NCBI GenBank assembly: GCA_947466555.1
Contig: CANIFK010000040.1
Location: forward strand, 1 to 14,515
DNA length: 14,515 nucleotides
Reading direction: 5' to 3'
From: Acidobacteriota bacterium
GTDB taxonomy: Bacteria; Acidobacteriota; Terriglobia; Bryobacterales; Bryobacteraceae
In this document: piece after piece, positions 6,713-13,798 of the stretch
Numbering within the stretch: the stretch's first letter is position 1
How the letters are laid out: every line of letters begins with the position of its first letter
Notes under the pieces: model-generated
The model's input: the letters and a program-made list of their open reading frames with translations, nothing else
Told to the model about the DNA's origin: nothing
Database searches by the model: none
Program-made: the position numbers and the translations under genes

Positions 6713-7151
6713 GCCCTTTCGGCATGAAAATCGACGTCGCCTGCGCCAGTTTCGACATATCTCCGCCTTCTTCCAACGTCATCTCATGCTCCACCCAATT
6801 GGAGAGCGGGATGTTCCGGAAGAACAGCCGTTCCTGCAAAACCATCGCCTTCTTACTGACAAACAGCGATTTGGATTCTTTCGTATAGTGCCGCTCCTCC
6901 ACCCGGAAATCGGCCAGGAAGTTGTCGAAGCACCGTCGCGAAGTCTCTTCTTCCGTCTTCGCCACGCGCTCGTCCATCACTTCCTTCTGCGAGCTCAACT
7001 GCGCGCGCAACTGCGCAATCACTTCTCGCTCCCGGGAGACCGCGACATCCAGTCGCGCCTGCATCACGAAGAACGAAAGTAGCGACGACCCGGCCGCGAC
7101 GAACACGGGTAGCAACATCCAAATCAACGCGTCAGAATTCATACCACTCAT
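6654..7151 (-). CDS. small membrane-anchored coiled-coil protein of unknown function
   Basis: I cannot name this protein. From the ATG at 7151 it has 165 residues. One hydrophobic segment lies at about residues 8-30 (ALIWMLLPVFVAAGSSLLSF), followed by a charged heptad-like helix at about 31-75 (RLDVAVSREREVIAQLRAQL, EVMDERVAKTEEE). Next comes a conserved-looking part with FRVEERHYTKESKSLF, VLQERLFFRNIPLSNW and EHEMTLEEG. The C-terminus is Gly/Pro-rich (LMGGGGAKEPTPMPK). The helix after the membrane segment would face the cytoplasm or periplasm; the sequence does not decide which. Alternative starts are ATG 7142 and TTG 7172; none has a convincing ribosome site. The 3' end overlaps the SDR gene by 59 bp tail-to-tail. 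Third positions favour G, as in the other minus-strand genes, which supports real coding. Confidence 0.75.
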   Translation of the reverse strand: MSGMNSDALIWMLLPVFVAAGSSLLSFFVMQARLDVAVSREREVIAQLRAQLSSQKEVMDERVAKTEEETSRRCFDNFLADFRVEERHYTKESKSLFVSKKAMVLQERLFFRNIPLSNWVEHEMTLEEGGDMSKLAQATSIFMPKGLMGGGGAKEPTPMPKLLRG

Positions 7152-7245
7152 AGCATCGGCAACGAACCCCAAAAACTTTCGGGCTAAAGCGCAAAAACTT
7201 GAAATAAGGATTAACCCTACTCCCTCATAGGGCTTTTCCGTTAGT

Positions 7246-7251
7246 CATAAT
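7246..7251 (+). promoter_or_regulatory. possible -10 box giving a near-leaderless transcript
   Basis: CATAAT lies 12 bases before the ATG at 7264, in an AT-rich stretch (about 7170-7251) that contrasts with the surrounding GC-rich genes. A start about seven bases downstream would leave a leader of roughly 5-7 bases. This fits the lack of a ribosome binding site before 7264. No clear -35 box was found. Confidence 0.35.
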
Positions 7252-7263
7252 AGCCACAGCCCC

Positions 7264-8235
7264 ATGCTCGGCATCGACACCTACTCCCTCAAATCCCTCC
7301 GCTGGAACGTCTTCCAACTCCTCGATTACGCCCATTCCCAAAACCTCAAAGCCATCCAGGCCTCCGCCGTCAACTTCGAATCTCTCGACGACGCCTATCT
7401 CACCAAAGTCAAAGCCCACGCCGACTCCCTCAACATCCACCTCGAACCCGGCTTCAACTGCATCTCCACCCTCGCCAAGAGCTGGAATCCCAAAGAAGAA
7501 ACCCCGGCAAAATACCTCGCCAAAGCCATCCGCGCCACCAAAACCCTGAAAGCCCGCGCCTTCCGCGTCTTCATCGCCAGCCCAGCCGACCGCGCCGCCG
7601 GCACCACCCCCGAAGCCTTCATCGACGAAGTCGTCAAATCCCTCAAACAGATCCGCACCCAGGCCGAAGACGCCCAGGTCAAAGTCGCCATCGAAAACCA
7701 CGGCGAGTTCCACTCCCGCCACATCAAAACGATCGTCGAACAAGCCGGCCCCTCCTACACCGCCGTCTGCTACGACGCCGGCAACCCAGTCCTCACCGCC
7801 GAAGACCCCCTCGCCGTCCTCGAAAACCTCGCGCCCTACATCGCCTGCGCCCACATCCGCGACAGCGTCGTCTTCCCCCACCCCCGCGGCGCCGCCGTCC
7901 AGTGGGTCGCCATGGGCGATGGTTCCATCGACCTCAAAACCCTGACCGCCAAGTTCAAACAACTCTGCCCCCAAGCCCCCTATCACCTCGAAATCATCAC
8001 CGGCCGCCCCCCGCAAGTCATCCCTTACCGCGAAGCGGCCTTCTGGAAGACGGACCCGACAACCCCCGCCTCCTCCCTCGCCCGCTTCGAAAAACTGGTC
8101 CGCGAAGGCCACCCCTTCATGGGCACCATGGTCATCCCCGCTCCAGGCGAACACACCGAAGCCCTCAAACTCCAGGAAAAGGTAGATCTCGAACGCTCGC
8201 TCGCCTATGCGCGCCAGCACCTCTTTCCGGCCTAG
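7264..8235 (+). CDS. sugar phosphate isomerase/epimerase-like TIM-barrel protein
   Basis: The 323-residue protein belongs to the xylose-isomerase-like TIM-barrel (AP endonuclease 2) superfamily, whose members isomerise or epimerise sugars and inositols with a divalent metal. The four expected metal ligands are visible at barrel strand ends: E144 (VAIENHGEF), D171 (VCYDAGNP), H197 (CAHIRD) and E243 (HLEIITG). The start MLGIDTYSLK is the usual first strand, and this is the first in-frame ATG. There is no signal peptide, so it acts in the cytoplasm. No ribosome site is seen. It precedes the receptor/hydrolase unit by 116 bp, and that unit has its own promoter-like box. A role in processing a sugar released by the downstream hydrolases is inference from position. 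The exact substrate cannot be read from the sequence. Confidence 0.9.
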   Translation: MLGIDTYSLKSLRWNVFQLLDYAHSQNLKAIQASAVNFESLDDAYLTKVKAHADSLNIHLEPGFNCISTLAKSWNPKEETPAKYLAKAIRATKTLKARAFRVFIASPADRAAGTTPEAFIDEVVKSLKQIRTQAEDAQVKVAIENHGEFHSRHIKTIVEQAGPSYTAVCYDAGNPVLTAEDPLAVLENLAPYIACAHIRDSVVFPHPRGAAVQWVAMGDGSIDLKTLTAKFKQLCPQAPYHLEIITGRPPQVIPYREAAFWKTDPTTPASSLARFEKLVREGHPFMGTMVIPAPGEHTEALKLQEKVDLERSLAYARQHLFPA

Positions 8236-8301
8236 CCGGGCCCCCAAAAAGAGTTTACTTCCGAAGTTGTCCACCCCCTTCTGCGCCGTCTGCCAAATCG
8301 A

Positions 8302-8307
8302 TATAAT
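8302..8307 (+). promoter_or_regulatory. -10 box (TATAAT) upstream of the TonB-dependent receptor
   Basis: This is a perfect TATAAT within the 116-bp gap between the TIM-barrel gene and the receptor gene. It would give a leader of about 38 bases containing the ribosome site at 8341. The position for a -35 box (about 8279-8284) reads TTCTGC, a poor match, so an activator or an alternative upstream contact may be needed. Confidence 0.5.
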
Positions 8308-8340
8308 TCCCCCACCAAATCGCTTTGGTAGACCCCAAAA

Positions 8341-8345
8341 GGAAG
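8341..8345 (+). promoter_or_regulatory. ribosome binding site that decides the start at 8352
   Basis: GGAAG, within AAAAGGAAG, lies six bases before the ATG at 8352, which opens a signal peptide. An upstream GTG at 8325 would add nine charged residues before the signal peptide and overlap this site, so 8352 is preferred. Confidence 0.65.
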
Positions 8346-8351
8346 CCCCGC

Positions 8352-11300
8352 ATGCGCACGTTCCCCATCGTTCTCCTCCTTTCCCTCTCCCTGTTCGCGC
8401 AGTTCGACACCGGCCAGATCGCCGGCTTCATCCGCGACCCATCCGACTCCACCATCGCCGGCGCCACCGTTACCGTGCGCAACGAAAACACCGGTGAAGA
8501 AAAAACCACCAAAACCAATTCCACCGGCTACTACGTCTTCCCCAGCCTCCTCGTCGGCACCTACTCTCTCTCCGCCGAATCCACCGGCTTCAAAAAAGTC
8601 CACCAACCTGGCATCGGCCTCTCCTCCGCCAACCGCCTCTCCGTCGATCTCCAACTCACCGTCGGCTCTGTCAACGAAACCGTCGAAGTCAAAGCCACCG
8701 TCGGCCTCGTCCAGGCCGAATCCGCCGTCGTCGGCCGCACCATCAATTCCAAACAAGTCGCCGACTTAACCCTCAACGGCCGCAACCCCATCTACCTCGC
8801 TCTCCTCAAACCCGGCGTCCGCGGTGGCTCCATCGGCGCCTTCGATCCCGATTCGGTCTCCAACGGCGGCTTCTCCATCAACGGCGGCCGCGCCGACGAA
8901 TATGTCGTCATGGTCGATGGCGCCGTCGCCACCCGCACCCGCTCCTCCGGCTCCATGCTCGGCTCGCAAGATGTCGACACCATCGAAGAAGTCCAAATCC
9001 TCACGGCAAACTACAGCGCCGAATACGGCCGCTCCTCCGCCGGCCAGATCCGCTTCGTCACCAAGTCCGGCGGTCAGGCCTTCCACGGCAACCTCGTCGA
9101 AAACTTCCGCAACTCCGCCCTCGACGCCAACTCCTGGATCCGCAACCACTCGCCCAATCTCAAGGAATCCTCCGCCCCCGCTCCCTTCCGCTTCAACCAG
9201 TTCGGCTACGACATCAACGGCCCCATCTTCATCCCCAAAAAATTCAACGCCGATAAGTCCAAGCTCTTCTTCCTCTGGGCCCAGGAATGGATCCGCCGCC
9301 GCGAAGAACAAAACCCCACCGCCCTCGTCCCCTCCCTCCTCATGCGCGACGGCAACTTCAGCGAACTGCTGAGCCCAACCAACATCTTCTACAGCCGCGT
9401 CCGCACCGTCACCGACCCCGACACCAAAGCCCCCTATCCCGGCAACATCATCCCCTCCACCACACTGAGCCCCAACGGCCGCGCCCTTCTCCGCGCCTAC
9501 CCCCAACCCACCCCCGGCTTCGCCCAAGCCGGCGCCAACTTCATCGGTGCCGGCGCCCGCTGGTCCAACACCCTCAAAAACACCATGAAGGTGGACTACG
9601 TTCTCAACTCTAACCACCGCATCTCCCTCCGCGGCACCCACGTCCCCTGGACCTTCAACGAGCCCTTCCAGGACAGTTCCCTCGGCACCTTCCAGGCCCT
9701 CTGGTCCCGTCCCAATCGCACCGCGGCCCTCAGCCTGACAAGTTCCATCACCCCCACCCTCCTCAACGAATTCAACTTCTCCGTCAACTCCGACGGCAAA
9801 GGCGACATCGCCTACAACAAGGCCTGCGGCGCTCCCTGCGAACGGTCCACCTACGGTCTCAACTACCCCTACATCTTCCCCAACGGCAAGGAGTTCGCCG
9901 GCAAAATCCCCACCATCCAAATCGACCCCTTCTATAGCCTCAACAACTCCTCCGCCTACCCCGGCTACTGGTCCGGCTTCGTCTACGCCTGGTCCAACAA
10001 CCTCACCAAGATCATGGGCAACCACACCATGAAATTCGGCATCTTCATCGAACGCTCCGGCCAGAACGACGGCATCCAGCTCACCACCGCCTCCGCTCCG
10101 GCCACCGTCAACCAGGCCGGCCAGTTCCGCTTCATCGATACCGGCCACCCCTCCACCACCGGCATCGCCGCCGCCAACGCCGCCCGCGGCTTCTTCAACG
10201 ATTACTCGGAAACCTCCGCCAAACCCGTCACTCCCTGGGTCGCCACCGGCTACGACTGGTTCGCGCAAGACTCTTGGAAAGCCACCAAAAAGCTGACTCT
10301 CGAATTCGGCATCCGCCACTCCATCTGGCCCCCCTGGGAAAGCCGCTGGGGCACCATTTCGATGTTCAATCCCGCCTTCTACGATCCCAAGAGCCCCATC
10401 TCCGTCGATCGTTCCGGCGGCTTCATCGCCAGCGGCAACCCCTACAACGGCATCGTCTTCCCCGGCGACGGCCCCGGTGCCGAAGCCCTCAAACGCTTCC
10501 CCGATCTGACGAACTTCAAGAGCAGCTACCGCGGCCTCCCCAACGGCTTCTCCGAAACCCACTGGGGCGTCTTCCAGCCCCGCCTCGGCGCAGCGTACGG
10601 TCTCAACAACAAGACCTCCCTCCGCGCCGGTCTCGGCGCCTTCGCCAATCGCACCATGATCAACCGCGATACCGCCCTCGGCGGCAACGCTCCCTTCCAG
10701 CTCCAGCAAACCGTCTCCAACGGCAACGTCGACGCCCCCGGCGGCGCCACCGCCCGCGTCTTCCCCTTCACCATGACCATCCAGGACCCGGTCTTCAAAA
10801 TCCCCATGGCCTGGAATTGGAACACCACCTTCGCCCGCCAGCTCCCCTGGAATCTGGCCATGGAAGTCGGCTACGTCGGCCGCCGCGGCATTCATAACCA
10901 GCGCAAGCGCAACATCAACCAACTCCAGACGGGCGCCATCTTCGCTAACCCCGGCGTCAACGTCAATGCTCTCCGCCCCTATCTCGGCATGGGCATCGTC
11001 GGCATCGCCGAAAACTCCGGAACGTCGATGTACAACGGTCTCCAGGTCAGCGTCGAACGCCGCTTCTCCTCCGGCCTCGGCTTCGGCGTCGCCTACACTC
11101 TCTCCAAGGCCACCGACAACTCCAGCGACCTCACCGACGTCCTCCCCGACGCCTACAACGACCGCTCCTACCAGGGCATCTCCGACCTCAACCGTCCCCA
11201 CGTGCTCATCATCAACTACATCTACGAACTCCCCTTCCTCCGCGACAAGAAGAACGTGCTGGGCAAAACCCTCGGCGGCTGGGAGCTCTCCGGCATGAAT

Positions 11301-11726
11301 CAGTGGCAGTCCGGCAACCCCTTCTCCATCCGCCACACCGCCGATAACGCGGGCGTCGGCACCGGCTCCGGCAACCAGTTCTATAACCAAATCGGCGACC
11401 CCAACGACGTCACCAAAACCGGGTTCACCGATTCCGCCGTCTGGTTCAACAAGGCTGCCTTCTCCCGCCCGGCCAACGGTACCTGGGGGAACCAGCCCCG
11501 CAACGGCATCATGAACCCCGGCTTCTGGGCCTTCGATATCGGCATCCGCAAGAACTTCATCACCGCCGAAAAACAGCGTCTCCAGGTCCGCGGCGAATTC
11601 TTCAACCTGCTCAATCATCCCAACTGGGGCGGCGCCAACTCCAACCCCACCAGCGGCCAGTTCGGCCTCGTCACCAGCAAGTCCGGCAGCCGTACCATTC
11701 AAATCGCTTTGAAGTATATCTTCTAA
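8352..11726 (+). CDS. TonB-dependent receptor with N-terminal carboxypeptidase-regulatory-like domain (Oar-like)
   Basis: This 1124-residue outer-membrane protein begins with a signal peptide (MRTFPIVLLLSLSLFAQ). Residues about 18-105 form a carboxypeptidase-regulatory-like beta-sandwich (GQIAGFIRDPSDSTIAGATV, TNSTGYYVFPSLLVGTYSL). Residues about 120-245 are the plug: LNGRNPIYLALLKPGV, SINGGRADEYVVMVDGA, VDTIEEVQILTANYSAEYGR, GQIRFVTKSGGQAFHG. The rest is a 22-strand type barrel ending in an aromatic strand (TIQIALKYIF-COOH), the usual signal for outer-membrane insertion. The length fits the acidobacterial Oar-like family. These receptors import or bind large ligands using TonB energy; the ligand is not readable. 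No SusD-type lipoprotein follows. The gene is first in a tight unit with the hydrolase genes, 6 bp before the next start. For most of its length it uses no TTA, CTA or TCA codons. Confidence 0.95.
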   Translation: MRTFPIVLLLSLSLFAQFDTGQIAGFIRDPSDSTIAGATVTVRNENTGEEKTTKTNSTGYYVFPSLLVGTYSLSAESTGFKKVHQPGIGLSSANRLSVDLQLTVGSVNETVEVKATVGLVQAESAVVGRTINSKQVADLTLNGRNPIYLALLKPGVRGGSIGAFDPDSVSNGGFSINGGRADEYVVMVDGAVATRTRSSGSMLGSQDVDTIEEVQILTANYSAEYGRSSAGQIRFVTKSGGQAFHGNLVENFRNSALDANSWIRNHSPNLKESSAPAPFRFNQFGYDINGPIFIPKKFNADKSKLFFLWAQEWIRRREEQNPTALVPSLLMRDGNFSELLSPTNIFYSRVRTVTDPDTKAPYPGNIIPSTTLSPNGRALLRAYPQPTPGFAQAGANFIGAGARWSNTLKNTMKVDYVLNSNHRISLRGTHVPWTFNEPFQDSSLGTFQALWSRPNRTAALSLTSSITPTLLNEFNFSVNSDGKGDIAYNKACGAPCERSTYGLNYPYIFPNGKEFAGKIPTIQIDPFYSLNNSSAYPGYWSGFVYAWSNNLTKIMGNHTMKFGIFIERSGQNDGIQLTTASAPATVNQAGQFRFIDTGHPSTTGIAAANAARGFFNDYSETSAKPVTPWVATGYDWFAQDSWKATKKLTLEFGIRHSIWPPWESRWGTISMFNPAFYDPKSPISVDRSGGFIASGNPYNGIVFPGDGPGAEALKRFPDLTNFKSSYRGLPNGFSETHWGVFQPRLGAAYGLNNKTSLRAGLGAFANRTMINRDTALGGNAPFQLQQTVSNGNVDAPGGATARVFPFTMTIQDPVFKIPMAWNWNTTFARQLPWNLAMEVGYVGRRGIHNQRKRNINQLQTGAIFANPGVNVNALRPYLGMGIVGIAENSGTSMYNGLQVSVERRFSSGLGFGVAYTLSKATDNSSDLTDVLPDAYNDRSYQGISDLNRPHVLIINYIYELPFLRDKKNVLGKTLGGWELSGMNQWQSGNPFSIRHTADNAGVGTGSGNQFYNQIGDPNDVTKTGFTDSAVWFNKAAFSRPANGTWGNQPRNGIMNPGFWAFDIGIRKNFITAEKQRLQVRGEFFNLLNHPNWGGANSNPTSGQFGLVTSKSGSRTIQIALKYIF

Positions 11727-11732
11727 GTAGCC

Positions 11733-13796
11733 ATGCCCACCCGCCGTACGTTCCTCGCCTCCGGGCTCGCGCTTGCCGCGCAGCCCGGAGCCGTTCCCTG
11801 GTACCGTCGCGCCTATCGCTGGGGCCAGACGAATATCACCGAAAACGATCCCCCGAACTACGACATCCCCTGGTGGCGCAATCACTGGAAAGAAACCAAA
11901 ACCCAAGCCGTCATCATCAACGCCGGCGGCATCGTCGCCTACTACCCCAGCAACTTCCCCCTCCACCACCGCGCCCAATTTCTCAACGGTCGCGACCTCC
12001 TCGGCGAGCTCACCGAAGCCGCCCACAAAGACGGCCTCTTCGTCATGGCCCGCATGGATTCCAACCGCGTCGCCGAAGACTTCTACCAGGCCCACCCCTC
12101 CTGGTTCTGCTACGACAAAGCCGGCAAGCCCATCCGCGCCGCCGACAAATACGTCACCTGCATCAACAGCGCCTATTACAACGAATATCTCCCCCAAGTC
12201 CTCCGCGAAATCATCGACCGCGCCCACCCCGACGGCGTCACCGACAACAGCTGGGCCGGCCTCTCCCGCGACACCATCTGCTACTGCGAAAACTGCAAAA
12301 ACAAGTTCGGCGTCGCCACCAGCCACCACCTCCCCGAAACCACCAATTGGGACGACGAGTCCTACCGCCAGTGGATCCTCTGGAACTACCAACGCCGCAT
12401 CGAACTCTGGGAGTTCAACAACAAAGTCACCACCGCCGCCGGCGGCCCCCATTGCATCTGGTCCGGCATGAACAGCGGCTCGGTCACCCAACAGGCCAAC
12501 TCCTTCCGCGACCTCCGTGAACTCGCCAAACGCGCCGAAATCATGATGCTCGATCATCAGCGCCGCGACGATTCCACCGGCTTCCAGCAAAACGGCGACA
12601 CCGGCAAACGCGTCCACGGCGTTCTCGGCTGGGACAAACTCGCCCCCGAATCCATGGCCATGTATCAGTCCGGCCCCGGCTACTTCCGCCTCGCCTCCAA
12701 GCCCGCCGCCGAAGCCCGCATGTGGATGATCGCCGGCATCGCCGCCGGCATCCAGCCCTGGTGGCACTACATCGCCGCCCGCCATGAGGACCGCCGCATG
12801 CACGCCACCGCCAAGCCGGTCATGGAGTGGTGCGAAAAGAATCAGAGCCTCCTCGTCAACCGTGTTCCCGTCGCCACCGTCGGCCTCGTCTGGTCCCAAC
12901 GCAACACCGATTTCTTCGGCCGCGACAACGCCGCCGCCCGTGTCGACGCTCCCTACACCGGCTGGATGCACTCGCTCGTCCGCGCCCGCATCCCCTATCT
13001 CCCCGTCCACATTGACGACATCGCCACCGCCCCTGTCAAACTAATCATCCTCCCCAACATCGGCGCCCTGTCTGACCGTCAAGCCAACGCCATTCGCGCC
13101 TGGGTCGGCAAAGGCGGCCACCTCATCGCCACCGGCGAAACCAGCCTCTACAACGAGTGGGGCGACCCCCGCAAAGACTACGCCCTCGCCGATCTCTTCC
13201 ACGCCCATCGCCCCACCCCGCCCCCACGCCTGGCCAAAGAATCCTACGCCGAACAACACACCTATCTCCGCCTCGCCCAACCCCTCCCCGGCTTCGAAGA
13301 GACGGACATCATCCCCTACGGCGGCCAGCTCGCCGAGCTCACCGTGGACCCCGCCGCCAAAGTCCCGCTGACCTACATTCCACCCTTCCCCACCTACCCG
13401 CCCGAAACCAGTTGGATGCGCCAACCCGTCACCAACATCCCCGGCCTAATCACCAGCGAACACGGCAACGCCAAGGTAGCATTCCTCCCCGCCGATATCG
13501 ACCGCCGCTACGCGCTCCAGCACCTCCCCGACCACGGCAACCTGCTAGCCCACATCGTCAAGACAACCCCCGCCACCGACCTCCCCATAAAGGTCGAAGG
13601 CCCCGGTCTCATCGACGTCCACCTCTACCGCCAGGGCCCCAAGCACATCGTCCATCTGGTCAACCTCACCAGCACCGCCACCTGGCGCGCCCCGCTCGAA
13701 GAGCTGATCCCCGTTGGCCCCATCAAAGTAACTTTCAACAACAGGACCATCACCGTACCCTCTATACTCGATCACGAGCTCCTCGTTTTCGAATAA
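11733..13796 (+). CDS. putative glycoside hydrolase, GHL6-like with GATase-like middle domain, Tat signal
   Basis: The 687-residue protein starts with a short twin-arginine signal (TRRTFLASGLALAA), so it is probably exported folded. Residues about 45-350 resemble the 'hypothetical glycosyl hydrolase 6' (GHL6) TIM barrel: LLGELTEAAHKDGLFVMARM, HPSWFCYDKAGKP, TCINSAYYNEYLPQVLREI, then DGVTDNSWAG with D171 as a plausible active-site acid. A cysteine group follows (C183-Y-C185-E-N-C188, then KF), as often in this family. Residues about 375-490 look like the GATase-like middle (trimerisation) domain of GH42 beta-galactosidases: VKLIILPNIGALSDRQANAI, GGHLIATGETSLYNEWG. The C-terminus (about 590-687) is beta-rich. 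Its likely role is cleavage of a glycan brought in or bound by the receptor; the substrate is unknown. It starts 6 bp after the receptor stop and ends 2 bp before the next gene. CTA codons appear only in the last ~750 bp. Confidence 0.8.
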   Translation: MPTRRTFLASGLALAAQPGAVPWYRRAYRWGQTNITENDPPNYDIPWWRNHWKETKTQAVIINAGGIVAYYPSNFPLHHRAQFLNGRDLLGELTEAAHKDGLFVMARMDSNRVAEDFYQAHPSWFCYDKAGKPIRAADKYVTCINSAYYNEYLPQVLREIIDRAHPDGVTDNSWAGLSRDTICYCENCKNKFGVATSHHLPETTNWDDESYRQWILWNYQRRIELWEFNNKVTTAAGGPHCIWSGMNSGSVTQQANSFRDLRELAKRAEIMMLDHQRRDDSTGFQQNGDTGKRVHGVLGWDKLAPESMAMYQSGPGYFRLASKPAAEARMWMIAGIAAGIQPWWHYIAARHEDRRMHATAKPVMEWCEKNQSLLVNRVPVATVGLVWSQRNTDFFGRDNAAARVDAPYTGWMHSLVRARIPYLPVHIDDIATAPVKLIILPNIGALSDRQANAIRAWVGKGGHLIATGETSLYNEWGDPRKDYALADLFHAHRPTPPPRLAKESYAEQHTYLRLAQPLPGFEETDIIPYGGQLAELTVDPAAKVPLTYIPPFPTYPPETSWMRQPVTNIPGLITSEHGNAKVAFLPADIDRRYALQHLPDHGNLLAHIVKTTPATDLPIKVEGPGLIDVHLYRQGPKHIVHLVNLTSTATWRAPLEELIPVGPIKVTFNNRTITVPSILDHELLVFE

Positions 13797-13798
13797 CC

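Noticed and set aside
8227..8239. Short hairpin CCGGC-CTA-GCCGG at the end of the TIM-barrel gene as a terminator
   Set aside because: The stem is only five pairs, overlaps the stop codon, and is followed by C and A runs, not T. GC-rich sequence makes such stems common by chance.
7225..8274. Minus-strand open frame opposite the TIM-barrel gene
   Set aside because: Gly/Asp/Glu/Phe-rich shadow. The plus-strand product has all four metal ligands.
8766..13010. A 1,414-codon open frame on the minus strand across the receptor and hydrolase genes
   Set aside because: Its codons are exact complements of the sense codons, and it stays open because the sense genes avoid TTA, CTA and TCA. The translation is a Gly/Ala/Val/Asp/Glu-rich shadow without any domain, while the plus-strand products are clear family members.
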